A DNA stretch of 64,000 nucleotides from Massospora cicadina (Eukaryota; Entomophthoromycota; Entomophthoromycetes; Entomophthorales; Entomophthoraceae). The notes below the pieces were generated by a model, which saw only the letters and a list, made by a program, of their open reading frames with translations, did no database searches and was not told the origin of the DNA. Shown here piece after piece: positions 1 to 11,500 of this stretch. Position 1 is the stretch's first letter. The number at the start of each line of letters is the position of its first letter. The DNA is taken from contig JAKSZP010000154.1 of NCBI GenBank assembly GCA_022478985.1, positions 103,955-167,954 of the forward strand, in the 5' to 3' direction. A program made the translations under genes and the position numbers.

Positions 1-1640
1 GACCTGTGCAGTTTTAACTTCAAATATGAATTCATCAAAGGTGCGCTAAATGTCCTCCCCAATTTCCTAAGCTGTAGTTCCGCCCACTGCCCCTCAGAAA
101 CTGAGGCAGAGGATCTCATTACTGTGATTCCTGCCACTCAAATTCTGTCGATTGCTTTCTCCATTGTTTCCTCTGCCGCGTTGTCACCTGACAACCCATT
201 ATTGGCCCAGGTGTTAGCCAGTCAAACAGCCTGCCCTGAGGGCGTGGAGTTGATTGTACACTTAACTCACTCGAGTCCCAAACACTCCCTATATTCTTTA
301 GAAGAAGGTCTCATTTACTTTTGTTCTTGTGTTTGGGTTCCCCCTCCTTCCGCCTGACCGTATTTCACACACACCATGATCCCCCCGCAGTTGGACACCC
401 TGGTAACAAGAAATGCATCGACTTGATCAAGTGACCTTTAATTGGGCTGGATTGACCAAAGAGGTTCCAGCTTGGATCGCCAATTGTGTTATTTGTGCTA
501 GGGCCAAGTTGGACCATTCCAGAAAAAATGGTCTTCTGCACCCTTTACAACAGGCGGAAGGTCCATGGACCTCAGTGTCCATAGATTTCATTGTCGACCT
601 CCCCTGTTCTAAAGGTTTCACAGCGTAATGGTAGTGGTAGACCACTTAACCAAATTTTCCCTGTTTATTCCTTGTACTTCTGCGATTATGTTAGAAGAAT
701 GGCGCGTCTATTCGTTAAACATGTGTTTTCAATGTTTGGTCTTACCCAGGAAATCGTTAGCAACAGGTGTACTCAGTTTACTGCCCAGTTTTGGAGTGAA
801 CTCTTGTCAATCCTTAAGATAACCCCCTGTCAATCCATGGCATATCACCCCCAGTCTGACGGCCAGACCGAGCAGGTTAACCAAGTTCTCAAACAGTACC
901 TGCAATGTTATGCTGTAGCAGCGCAGGATAGCTGGGCCGATGACCTGCCTCTTGCCCAATTCACATACAATACTGGGACTCACTCTTCCACAGGTTTTTC
1001 ACCATATGAAGCAACATTGGGTTATAACCCATTGTTCTCAGTTGGATCATGTTTACAACCAGAAGTGTAAGCTGCCATGGATCATGCTACCCAAATTTGA
1101 TCAACCCAATATTTAGTGTGGGAACACATCACTAAAGCCATCAACGACTATAAACAATTTGCAGATCACAAGAGTCTCCCAGGTCATGACTTTACGGTGG
1201 GTTCTTATGTTATGCTCAATACTCGCCATTTGCAAATCCAAACCCCTTCCCACAAATTCGCCAGCAAGCGTTCAGGCCCTCACTTATTGGAGCAGGTACT
1301 GGGTAATGGAGCATTCCAGTTGAAGCTTCCCGCACATTGGAAGCAACACCCAGTTTTCCATGTATCCCATCTGTCGCCCTTTAAGGGTGTAATTCCCATG
1401 GACCCAGAACCAATCGTCATCAATAATGAGGTGGAAGCTGAAGTGGAGGCCATCCTGGCATCTCAGAAATTGCGATGATCAGTACAATATCTTGTGGCCT
1501 GAAAAAGGATATCCATCTTATGAAAACAGTTGGGTCAAGGCGCATGATTGCACGAATTGTATGGACCTGGTTGACATTTTCCACACATCCCACCCTGAGG
1601 CTCCCCGCCCACTTCATAAGGCTGCAACGATTATGGCTAT
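1..1640 (+). pseudogene. C1 chromovirus pol: RNase H end, integrase and chromodomain (broken)
   Basis: This is the 3' part of a Ty3/gypsy polyprotein whose 5' part lies left of the window. The first ~70 bases encode the RNase H end (NVLPNF, where active copies read NxADALSR). Integrase follows: a zinc-binding region with GHPGN and CVICARAK (~390-520), VSIDFIVDLP (~580), VDHLTKF (~640), a core with YHPQSDGQTEQVNQ (~845) and the C-terminal FHVSHLSPFKG (~1360). A chromodomain comes next (YLVAWKGYPSYENSW split over two frames, ~1480-1540), then an HPEAPRP tail (~1590). Integrase inserts the cDNA and the chromodomain probably steers it to modified histones. At least three frameshifts and several stops show it is dead. 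The closest relative in the window is C2. Confidence 0.9.
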
Positions 1641-1724
1641 CAAGTTGCCCAAAGTGCATAAGAACGTGGCTCTGGTGCAGTTTCCCGGTGGAGGGACCAT
1701 TCCTTTGGGAAAAGGAAAGGGTAA

Positions 1725-3200
1725 TGTAAGTCTTGGGGAGTGTCCTTTGGCTCTTGATCGAGCTATCTTTCCATTCCCAAATAAGAAAACACTGAAGAGG
1801 ATGGCAGTACCCCTCATCACCCAGGGCAATCTCGCCCACATAGTTGACGAGTGATAGGAGATAGCCCATCCGCTTTGGATCCCACCCCCAATTCCCTCAC
1901 TCACCTCAGCAGAACTGTTGTGGGGAATTAGTGAAATCTGTGCTGAGATTATCGAACTGAAATCAGTCAGATCTAATTCAAGTGGCAATTGGGCTGATGA
2001 CTGAAATTTGAATGGCTATAAAATATGAATAATGAGATATTAGCTGGATCGCCTGACAGTTCCAATTTGACCCCTAAATCAGTAGAACAAATATTGGGTG
2101 ACATCAACGAGAGTTTGAAGCCCTTTGATAGTAATTCAGGCATCATGCTGATAAGCTACTTTCGACCAAACAAATGGTTAAACGACCAAGTGCAGGTGGG
2201 TTGGCCGTTCCAAACCCGTTCCCAACCAAATGGTCCCATCCCTATATTGGATGGCCTTGGGGGATTCCCGTCACTTGTTGGGCCAAACGCCATCATGCTT
2301 AACATCAGAAACGTAATTGACCCCTGGTTCAAACGTTTGAGGTCAAACCAACAGAGTCTCAGCCCACCACTGAATTTTGCGATGTCAGTTCCCAAAGAAT
2401 AAACCCCCCCACTACCATCCAACTAGCCAGTTAGGCTGAATTTGTGGATCCTGCCCACATCATTGTCACTACCCAACCAACCACTATTTAATCAGTTGCA
2501 TGGCACTGAGAAAATTTTTTGTCGAATTTCTTTCTTTATTTCATAAATAAAAATTTTATTAAAACCCCAAATTTTTATCTCCTTCCTTTCAACCACATCC
2601 CATATGGCATTTCCCTGGTGGTCCGCCACTCCGCACTCTGGATGGGCCTTACCAATTCTCCTGGCACCATGATTCCCTCTATCACCAATTGGTCTCAACA
2701 AGTCCAAACTTTTTGGCTCTACAACCCTATTCTCATGACCTTCTGGCAGCAAAATACAGGGATTTTATGGCCCTATCTTCGCCAACTACAAGAGAAAAAT
2801 TTTCTCTCTTCTACCCCCAACAAAACGGTTCTAACAACCAAGAATCTCGTAGAAATTATCCCAGTATTTTCCACCCCTGTTACCAGAACCCCTGGGTCTG
2901 AAGTCTATTCAGTGTGTTTTGCCGTTGGGATACTCCTAACCCTGACATTCCACCACCTTTCGTGGTATCCTATTTTCCAGCTCCATATCAAGTCGTACAG
3001 TTGGCAATGCCTCTGGCATTCTGGCTTGCTTTCTGGATGCTCACCCATCCCAACTTTCAGGCCAGTCTAAACTTCTTCTGCCATTTCCATGACAATTATA
3101 GATAGTAATAAGCATTCATACTAAAATAACTTTCACCACAGTATATCTTACTTTCTAATTCAATTCTACTTATTGGGTTTCAGTGCAAATTCTTAGACTC
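1725..3200 (+). mobile_element. 3' LTR of chromovirus C1
   Basis: The LTR starts TGTAAGTCTTGGGG directly after a purine-rich tract (GGGAAAAGGAAAGGGTAA, 1707-1724). C2 has the same arrangement on the other strand at 22655. Similarity to the C2 5' LTR runs through most of the segment, including the blocks around 1800-1860, 2240-2360 and 2980-3100, so it is one long LTR. The right end is not resolved; integrase code of host element E is recognisable from about 3240. The segment holds long open stretches (2025-2402 and 2519-3070) that match translated C2 LTR sequence in order; see the finding on LTR frames. Confidence 0.7.
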
Positions 3201-3239
3201 TGTCCCAAATTATAACTGAGCTTATAAGGACTGAGCTCT

Positions 3240-3371
3240 ATGAGTATTGGATTCAGTGAGAATTCTGACAATGCTCACAGATTTTTTTCTGGTTATAGAC
3301 TCAATCTCATCACCAGATAGTCCAAGAGCTAAACTCATTAATTGGCACTAACTAGATCTTTACTAGCCATA
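3240..3371 (+). pseudogene. E gypsy integrase core, left fragment
   Basis: The short plus-strand reading GFSENSDNAHRFFSG resembles the integrase core segment around the second catalytic aspartate (HGxPxxILSDNGxxF). It stops at 3371, where minus-strand element D begins. The same gene resumes at about 15222 with YNPSTNGT, the block that normally follows about 30 residues later. E is therefore the host into which D inserted, and C1 on its left probably also sits inside E. No intact frame remains. Confidence 0.55.
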
Positions 3372-3613
3372 TGTTAGGGTTTTGGAAAGCCAAGAAAAAG
3401 CTGGTTTGTTGAAACTGGTGTCAAAGCACCCAACTGTGTCTATAGGCTTCAGGGCGACGCTCTACCTTTATAGAATAACACAGGGGAGGAAGGAGAGTGG
3501 TTTGAGTTTTCTGCGAGAGTTGAGTTGTGAGTGGGGTTCTCTCAGCGTTGCTTGAGCTTCTAATCTTATAAAATTGTACTAGAAGTTTCTCCATAGTCTA
3601 TCCTGAAATCTTA
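3372..3613 (-). repeat. D 3' LTR, distal part
   Basis: It matches the 5' LTR at about 14221-14470, including the block around AGAGCGTCGCTCT and the terminal CTTGGCT...AACA. Read on the minus strand, TATAAAGG lies just before GTAGAGCGTCG, a plausible TATA box near the middle of the block. The piece is separated from the rest of the LTR by the ORF1-only retroposon; 3602-3613 is that insertion's left target duplication. Confidence 0.65.
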
Positions 3614-5520
3614 TATTTATTCGAGGTAAGCTGACCAAGGGACGGACATTACCAAACTAAAACTGAAACTAAAAAATAACGTAACTAATTAGTTCAAACA
3701 AAACGCCCAAATGAGCGGATTGAGTGAAACACTTTGAACAAAACAACCAACCAGGTGGGCAGCAGAAACCGCTTATCCCTGCATGATGGAAGGGGAGGGG
3801 GATTGGGGGGCTCATCTTTTGCAGCAGCTTCTTCCTCCCATAGTAGAGTGTGTGTCACGGCAGACAGTAAGGGTGTTTGGGCATCTGCAGCATGTGGTAC
3901 GATATTGCTAATAATTGGTATTTCATTGAAATTGCCAGCTAGGTAAATGGCACTAATATTTAATTTAAGCCTTTTCAGCTTTAATGCGGGCATCTGGGAG
4001 TTTTACAATTATGACGATGTTGATTTGAGTAATTTTAGCTTTTAAGTTCCGTGCTAAGGTTGCCATGTTCTGGATAGCACTGTTAGCATTTTTGTATAGC
4101 TGTTTTACTGTGATTTTACTCTTTTGAGTAAGACTTTCAGGATAACAGGAGGTGGAATTCCTCCTGTGAGCATCGCCACTGATTTGGCGACAGCTTTACA
4201 AAGGGGGCAACAAACTTGTTTTGCAGTTGCTTCAACTTCAAGCTGGTTATCATTACAAAATTACTTGGCATTTGGATGTGGGGTATATAGTTGAGGGGGG
4301 TATTTGGTGTCCTATTCTGAATTGACAAACCGCTAAATTTGCAGAGATGGTCCTCAATGAGCTTACCTGATTCATCAATTTTAGTCAATAACTCCTTGGG
4401 TTTTGGTTGAATTGAATTTGGGAATCAGTTTATGGTTGAGGTTTGGTTGATTTGTTTGAGGAATTATGCGATTGAACTGGGATCCAATCTGATGCTTGAT
4501 TTGAGGAATAATTTGTGGCATTGAGGTGAGGCTGAGGCTGATTGGTGGCTGTAGGTGCAGCTGTAGCTTCCAGTTTTGGGGGAGGGGGAGGTAGGATTGT
4601 GCCCCATACCAGAACTTGTATGGGGTATTTGGCGGATTGGAGGTCAGTGGACAAGTCATCCAATCCATCAGAAGTGGCTAAGGAGAAGCACTTGCATTTC
4701 GAGTGGTCCAACTCAAAACATGATGGACAGATCATCTACCCGCCCTCAATGTGGGCCCAAAATGGATGATTGGGCGCTGAAGGAATAACGGTGTGAGGGG
4801 GAATTGACACAGCGATTTTACTAAATTCAGTGCTGTTTGTGGCATAGGCCTGAGGCCCAGCAAGTCATGTGGCCCCATTTGGGACCACAAATTGTAAGAT
4901 GGGGTTGGAGCCATAGGCTGCCAAACCATCCATCAGCTCCAGGTGGAGCACTTCAGGGGGAGGTGGGTGGGCAAGCCAGCAAACTGGACGACCAAAGTGG
5001 TGTCCGTTGGGAGCTGGATCTAAGTTGTGAGTAGAGGGGTGCCCTGTAATACCAGGGGCACAGTTGCTGCAGTGTCAGCATTGGCTTCACAGGTGAAACC
5101 AAGGTCAAATGCCCCTTGTAGGGGCGGAAATCTATAAATCTGGCGGGTGTCATCACCGCCTGTTCCATTTTGATAATGGCTTGGTCATGGTAGGGAAATA
5201 GTTTCCCATATTTGACCCTTAGGCCATAGCACATGTTGCTCCAGGGGAGCACCAGGGGGCAGCAAGGTACCACTTGGGTATGAGCAAGGTGGGCATCGAG
5301 ATACTTGGGAGGAACGAATTGTCCCTTAGTTTGGAATGACTGAGTGAACCAGTCCAAGCGCATTTTCCTGCCGGACAGAAATGGTGGGGGAGTTTTGTCG
5401 CTTCCCCACACTGGAGCATCCAGTGGAGAATCTGAGGACATTGGAGCGAAAAGTTATAATGGTTTTCAGATATTATAGTGTAAGCGTTGGTGCTACTTTT
5501 TGTTAATATGAAAGATCGCT
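3614..5520 (-). mobile_element. ORF1-only LINE-like retroposon, copy 1
   Basis: This discrete 1,907-bp element lies on the minus strand, inside the 3' LTR of D. It is bracketed by CCTGAAATCTTA (3602-3613) and CCTGCAATCTTA (5521-5532), a 12-bp target duplication with one mismatch. The uninterrupted LTR at ~14455 gives the empty site. It carries one reading frame, an RNA-binding ORF1-type protein, and no reverse transcriptase. The 3' end (minus strand) reads GTCCGTCCCTTGGTCAGC, then an AATAAATA tail. This resembles the last bases of LINE1 (GTCTGTCCCCTGGTCGGC, then ATAATAAAT). Copy 2 is of nearly the same length. Confidence 0.7.
3694..5441 (-). pseudogene. ORF1 protein of the ORF1-only retroposon, copy 1 (CCHC zinc knuckle)
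   Basis: This is a frameshifted minus-strand ORF1/Gag-like protein starting at the ATG at 5441. In order: a proline-rich start (DAPVWG, near the N terminus); a conserved block containing RVKYGKLFPYHDQAI and ARFIDFRPYKGHLTL (~5240-5080); a block ending near GGAYG...NPILQ-like code (~4950-4880); and a CX2CX4HX4C zinc knuckle (CPSCFELDHSKCKC, ~4730-4690). A Pro/Gln/Asn-rich region and a lysine-rich tail follow. The same blocks in the same order occur in copy 2 (33356-34860). By analogy with LINE ORF1 proteins it would bind its own RNA. At least three frame changes are needed, so it is inactive. Confidence 0.7.
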
Positions 5521-5568
5521 CCTGCAATCTTAGGTACCACAACTCGTTTTTCTAAGTTTATGTTAACT

Positions 5569-8500
5569 GCTGTTGAAATTTCATACCCAAATTTCCCATT
5601 TTACCACAACAAAAATCAATTTCTCCGAACACAGGATGGTATAAATTTCCTTCCCTTTTTACAACCCAGCAGCTCAGTTTCCAAATTGGTGCAAACTTCG
5701 CCCTGCCAAAATTGCGTCACCAAGATTTTCCTCGTGGGTGGAATCCATGACCACAGCTCCAGAGTTTGTCGCACCATTTTGTCAGATCCAATTCCACATG
5801 GTCTTCCTTCAAGGCGAGCACAATCAGTCAGGCTCGCCACCTTTCCTCCCGCTGCTCACGGTCCGCCTCAGCAGTCATTTCGCGCACTCTGGCTGAGTTG
5901 GACCACCCGGTGTCCAACTTCCCAGCTGTGGGTACAGCCCAGCCTGGGGTCACAAGTGGGCGGAAGTGGCTGCCCACCTTAACGCTCTAGTGAGACAACA
6001 CAAGCATTAGGTTTGTATTCAGTAAAAAGCTAAACACATTACAGCAGGCGACACATGCTCTGCTTACTTTTTTAGAAAATTCTTCACACCACGCCAGAGC
6101 TTGGCCTGCACACAGATGCGAAGGCCAGACAATTCCATAGTGGATATGCAGCCAAAGTGGCAGTTGAGATACAAATCTAGTACTCTGAACTGTATCGATC
6201 TGAACCAATTCAGCTGGCCAAAAATGAAAATTCTCTTGATAGTGCACACATCCGCACCATTTCCTGCTTCCCACAGTTGATGAATTTGATTACTTGGGAC
6301 GAACTCTGGTTTTCCATTTGCGGTGCACCATATAGGAAATGCCCAGGCCCAGACAGCATCCCTTATGAGTTCTATAAGAAGTATTTTAAAAACATATCCT
6401 CATTGCTGCTTGTCTCTCTTAACCAATGCCTTCTGGAAACGCGCCTCCTACCTGGAGGGCAAGAGGCCTACACCATTACATTATACAAAAAAGGGGATAA
6501 GATGGACTCGGCCAACTGTCGCCCCATTTCTCTCACTAACACTGATACAAAACTTTTTACTAAAATCATGGCTAACCGTCTAGGGATTGCTGCCTCTGCT
6601 CTCATATCCCCTGAACAATTCGGTTTCATACCCAAAAGGTCGATTTGGGACACTATACACACTGTAGCCAACGTCTGTCAGTCCACGGCCTCTGGAGTGC
6701 TTGTATTTTTAGACCAGCAGAAGGCCTAAGTTAGAGTTAACTGGGATTACCTCAGGGCCTGCCTCCACAAGTTCCGCCTACCCCCTCGCTTCATCAATTG
6801 TGTGATGTTGCAACAGAATCCGCCACAATGGCTGTGCGTGGCCCTGGCTTTCTCACGGATGTATTCCGCCCTCAAAGGGGCCTACGCCAAGGGGACCCTC
6901 TTAGCCCAATCTTGTATAACTTCAGCCTTGACCCACTTCTTCGAAATGTGAATGCCCGCCTTACTGGGGTCCATGTGCAAGGCCAAGCACCAGTCAAGAT
7001 GTTGGCATTTGCTGGTGATCGTGTGGTTGGGGTGTATAACAATCATGATGCACGCGCACTTGAAAATGCTATTCAGGTTTACTCCAGGGTAAATAATGCT
7101 GCACTCAACGCCTCCAAAACCGAAATTATTCTCCTTGGTCAGTGTCAAGCCCGGTGGGCCCCAGCGCCCTGTTTCCTATCCACCCCATCAGCTAGCGCAC
7201 GAGTTAGCTTGCCTTGCCCACCCCACACCGCCCCGCTTGTGCTCCCCTTTATGCCAAGTCCCAAAGTTGGCCTAGTCCACCATTTGGGGGTGTGGCTGGA
7301 GGCAGGCGGGTACGCCGCATTGGTGATGGAAAACCATATACTGGACAATGTGATGAAACGCATAGCTTCCCTTAGAGCCCGTCAGACTTCCCTACAGGCA
7401 GGGTAGTACTAACCAACTCTATGCTCCTCTCTAAAGTTTAGTTTAGGGCCCACGCCGTCACTTTTCCCCTAAGTTTCTTCAAATCACTATATGCCCTTCT
7501 GCAAGGATGGCTTTGGTCAGGCCGCCCACCGCCAGTGCGCTGGGATGTCTTGTTTGGCCCTCGCCATAGTGGTTGTATGGGCCTGCTCACCTTTGAGGCC
7601 CATACTGCCAAAATACTTGGCACCTGGATAGCTGCTGTTACTAGCCCTGCAATTTCAGCCCAGCACTGGTCCCGCGCATCCCACTCCAACTTCTCCCGCA
7701 TCCTGGGCCTAACCAATCCATCCCACTTTTATTCTCTGTTAAAGTACCTGGCTTCGCATCCTTTGGTAGTGGGCCCACATGGGACGTCGCCCCACTTCAA
7801 AAGGATCCTCCTCTCCATGTGGAGCGCTGAGTGGAGAATTTGCATTTGTGGGAATACCTCCCAGAGGGGGCGCCCCTCTACTCAGTTCACCCAGGAAGTA
7901 CAGGGACTTCCCATTCTGAACGGAGTGATACCCAAGAGGCCTCATACCTTGTCCAGGGTGGACTAACTGGAATGATGGACATCCCCTACCCCTTGATACC
8001 CAGAAAACCATCTGGAAGTACGCCCATCACCCTCTTCTGCAGCCACATAATTGTTCCCATGTGTGGCACTGCTTGAGATGGGTATACCATACTGCTAAAT
8101 GCTCTAACACTTTGCACGCATCCTGTGTCATGTGTGGCCAGTATGGAACGCTGTTTCACCGCCTGTAAAAGTGCCCTCCATCTAAAGCGATATGGCGTGA
8201 GGTGCAACATCTGCTTTGCCAGGATCAGACACAGCCCTTCAGTCTGTCTAGAGACATGGTTGCTTTGTCAATGTCCTCCCCTCTCCCACCCTCCCTCCGT
8301 GCCTTGGTGGTCACAATTGCCATGTGGACTATCCACACGATTGTCTTAGATGCCATCTCAGGCTCCACCCCCACCCTCCAGGAAGCTGTACGCCGGTTCA
8401 GGTCGCACTTAGTGGACCACTTTCAGGCGTGGACGTTTGGGTACCTCCCACCACGTTGCCGCCAGTTGGTCTTATCCTGTTTCTAGTTTGGTTCATCAAT

Positions 8501-8715
8501 TCAGAACCCTTCCTAAATATGTGCTCAATAGTGGCATCTGCCCCTATGCACGTGACCCCCCTCCTTGTCTAGGCGTTCCTGGTGGCAACAGGAGATAGCA
8601 TTAGCTTCTCTGGGGTGCCCCCTCCTCTTGGTGAAGTTCCAGTTTTGTTTAAATTCTATTTGGAAGTGTCTGTCCCCTGGTCGGCCTTCCCCATAATAAA
8701 TTAGATTATTACCAG
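5569..8715 (+). mobile_element. LINE1: 5'-truncated LINE inserted in the 3' LTR of D
   Basis: This is a plus-strand LINE piece of about 3.15 kb, bracketed by AAGTTTATGTTAACT (5554-5568) and AAGTTTGTGTAAACT (8716-8730), a 15-bp target duplication with two mismatches. The intact D LTR near 14480-14510 is contiguous at the corresponding place, which confirms the insertion. ORF1 and most of the endonuclease are missing, as expected from 5' truncation during target-primed reverse transcription. The 3' end is ATAATAAATTAG-like, not a long poly(A). Confidence 0.8.
6130..8490 (+). pseudogene. LINE1 reverse transcriptase with C-terminal zinc finger (broken)
   Basis: The linker and fingers are visible (YSELYRSEPI at ~6180; WDELW and KCPGPDSIPYEFY at ~6300-6375), then LYKKGD and NCRPISLTNTD (~6480-6545), SPEQFGFIPKRS (~6607), VFLDQQKA (~6705, with a stop soon after) and RGLRQGDPLSPILYN (~6875). 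The catalytic palm reads LAFAGDRVV at ~7005, where LINEs normally have ADD, so the second key aspartate is replaced by glycine. Downstream the protein is split over frames. It ends with a CVMCG...LFHRL zinc-finger block (~8130-8170) and AIWREVQHLL (~8190), typical of the RVT-associated zinc-binding domain. The enzyme would copy LINE RNA at a nicked target. Frameshifts and the palm change make it inactive. Confidence 0.85.
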
Positions 8716-8730
8716 AAGTTTGTGTAAACT

Positions 8731-9439
8731 GGTTAAATTTCGACATATTTATAGGGAAACATGATAATAAAAGCTCAACACCCTACCATTAGCAGGGTAT
8801 TGGGTTTTAGTTTGGCTGAAGAGTGGGATTTCTAGGCTGTGAACATTGGTCCAAATGCAGATTTCAGATTTATTAATAATGGGAATCATTGTTTTTTTGA
8901 TACTCCATAGTATTAAACTTTTCAAGATCCTCACACTGTTCTCAAGCTGTTTTGCGTGCATTTCAAATGCACAAATTATTTAGCACTATGGAATTTGGTG
9001 ATGGTTTTATTCCCATTTTTGATCTTTTCTTATTGACTTTTTGTCAAATTTTTCTCTATAGGTTTATTTTCATCTATGGTTGACCCAGGTGTCACATTTT
9101 TTACAATTCCAATGGCTCCTGATTAATCACTAGTTTAGATGGAAATTGAGAACCTTAGCGAGGGCTTTTCTAGCGTTTCTTAATTTTTTACAAAGGTGTT
9201 TGCTTTTTTAATATAAAACTCTGCATACTCTGAGACTAAGATAAGTTTGGGCTGGGGGGATAGGTTGAATAAGGCACATGGTAAGCAGTGAGGGGCTGCA
9301 GCTACCCAACTTTTATCCAGGTTATTATTTAAGTCAAAAATTTGAGTGAGAGGTAGGATCTTGGGGCTTGAGCCCTTTTTAGACTTAAAAGGGTCGATGA
9401 CCCTGTACAACATAATGGCAGGAGTCGTGGGCCTATACA
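8731..9439 (-). repeat. D 3' LTR, proximal part (U3)
   Basis: It is co-linear with 14490-15219, the D 5' LTR; shared blocks include ACCCTACCATTAGCAGGG and TTGAGCCCTTTTTAGA. The minus-strand start at 9439 follows a purine tract. Its U3 start contains a frame reading LPLTQIFDL...LDKSWVAAAP (9180-9440), which resembles a block at the start of the C1/C2 LTR (VPLIxxxDLAHVVDERWV). LINE1 interrupts the LTR immediately left of 8731. Confidence 0.75.
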
Positions 9440-9539
9440 TTACCTTTTTCTTAGAAGTACAGATCTACCCCTCTCAGAGGCATTGTCCAAGACGTAATTT
9501 TTATGTGGGCGGGAGTTTCATGGCTGTTGTGATGATATT

Positions 9540-10413
9540 TTTTTAGTAAGAAATGTGACTGTGTGTTAAGGTTGGCTTTGTGGAATTCTACAATAATCTC
9601 TTGACAGTTTGTATACCTTTGAACATTTTTCTGCCAAAAAGGCTTATCAACCCTTTTCCACCAAATAGCTTTTTAAAGGGTTCACCTTTTTCCTCCAAAT
9701 GACTTTTCAATGAAAAAAGGTATAATTTATATGAAAGAAACTTGAATTCAATCAGGACTCTTTAGAAGAAACTAATAATGTGTAAAAAAAATTAAACTTA
9801 GAATCTATGAAAATCTACATTCAAAAATGGTTATGTTTTAATTACAAGCATTTATTACATGATCTCAAGTTACAACTATATATAGGCAGACTAGACTAGA
9901 TTAAATAAGTAAGGGTAATCTAGAAAATGTTACGCTTTGCTATAATTTATTATACTTTTTGTATGGCAAAAAAGTTCACCATTATTAGGTGGGAAAATAA
10001 ATTTAAAAAAGACTTTTTAGAATAACATAGTACTAAGGAAAAATGAATTAAGACTGAATTTAATATTTAAATATGGATCCAAAAATGGCAAACTTTACAT
10101 GAAATTATTTATTAAGAAATTACAAGCTACAAGTCTATATAGTTAGGTTAGGTAGGTTAAGTTATGTTAGAGTGATCAAAAATTAAAACAATATCAGTTG
10201 TTTTATGAATTTGCTTGATGGTAAAGGAGCAAAAGGCCTTTTTATTGAAAAGGATCAATCTTTTTGCTCCATGAAGCCATTGGTGGTATAAGGTATAAGA
10301 ATCTTTGGCAAGGAAAGTTTGAGCCTCCTTTAGGTAGTAAGAAAATTATTGTGCCTTAGAGCTGGTCTTGTGGAACTCTGCACCAAACTCTTGACAGTTC
10401 TTATCATACTTGT
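9540..10413 (-). other. D chromodomain remnant with ~84-bp direct repeats around an AT-rich segment
   Basis: 9540-9623 and 10331-10413 are direct repeats of about 84 bp. On the minus strand both read like the end of a chromodomain (NCQEFGAEFHK and NCQEIIVEFHK). Between them lie about 700 bp of AT-rich DNA with no frame, including two loosely similar stretches (~9820-9910 and ~10080-10180). Either the chromodomain end was duplicated or an insertion created the doubled edge. The segment belongs to the D interior. Confidence 0.45.
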
Positions 10414-10449
10414 AAGGAGACAAACTATCTTTATAAAACAGTAGATTCT

Positions 10450-11500
10450 TTCTATGATATTAAATAGAGTAAACTACAACTGGCCTCATGATTATCAGAT
10501 CAGCTCCACCTCAAATTCTGGTGCACCATCCACTATGATGAACTCTACTCCCTTGGGGTTCTGTCCTTTAATGAGGTTTAAATATGAGGTGAGAAAGGAT
10601 TTATGGTTTTACAGTGTTTTGGCAGATCCACATGGAAGAATCCATTATCTAAAAACTTGGCTTATATGAAATGACAAGCTTGTTTACAAGCCAACTTACA
10701 ACATTGAACCTGGACGTTAATATTCTTGGTGTCCACCATTACCAAGCCACCTATTTGAAAATCAGGAGCTGCAAGGCGTTTATTTTCAGCAAATTGCTTA
10801 GCATACTTAGTTGATTGGTCAAATTGGTTCTGGACCTCTTGATTAACATTCATGATATGTTCCACAAACTTGTCTGCCGCTGGAATGTTGCTATGCATTT
10901 ATAGTCCAATGGTAAAGGCAGCATTGTAACCCAATTTGGCATATTTTATAGATGTTGATGTTGAGTAATGAATGGGATATTGTAAAAACTGAGCAAATGA
11001 AGGTCAGCTACTCAGTTATATTGAGAGGCTGTTATAATAGCAGATGTAATAAACTAATGATTAAATTTTTCCCATTTTGACATCATATAGGGTTTTAATT
11101 TAATTGATTTGAAGTTTATTCTAAATATGTTGCATAGAGCCTTCCAAAACCCTGAGATAAACATAGTACCTCTGTCACTGCCTGCCTCATTTGGCAATCC
11201 TAATATGGAGAACATATGTATATAAAAAGCTGTGCCATGTCTTCAGCTGTAATGTTGACAGAAAGGGATAGATATAGCATAACTAGGAAAATGGCTGCTA
11301 TAACCATGATAGCATCATACCCCAAGACACTGGTACATCTACGATGTAGTCCACTGAGATTGATGTCCAAGGCATTCAGCTTATTGAAGGGCTGGAGTAG
11401 AACGTTATAGCCTGTCATATTATAATTGACACATGCAAAAGTTAGGCAAACCTCAACCCACTCTGGAATATTTGTGAGTAAATTCAGTCAAGCCCCATTT
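10450..11500 (-). pseudogene. D integrase C-terminal part (broken)
   Basis: The clearest piece is the minus-strand frame 10898-10662: HIMNVNQEVQNQFDQS, a DFQIGGLVMVDTKNI block (integrase C-terminal sheet) and KLACKQ. Downstream on the minus strand come FLDNGFFHVDLPKH and INPF (~10640-10560), matching the LGNGAFxLxLPxHW...HPVFHVS region of chromoviral integrases, and then chromodomain code. The catalytic core right of 10900 is too decayed to mark residues. This protein would have joined cDNA ends to host DNA. Confidence 0.65.

Noticed and set aside
4542..5034. Plus-strand frames with Gly-rich stretches.
   Set aside because: They are antisense to the ORF1-only protein on the minus strand.
3694..5441. 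This protein as the Gag of an LTR element belonging to D.
   Set aside because: It lies inside the D LTR, is bracketed by a 12-bp duplication, has no LTRs of its own, and recurs as a discrete unit in C2.
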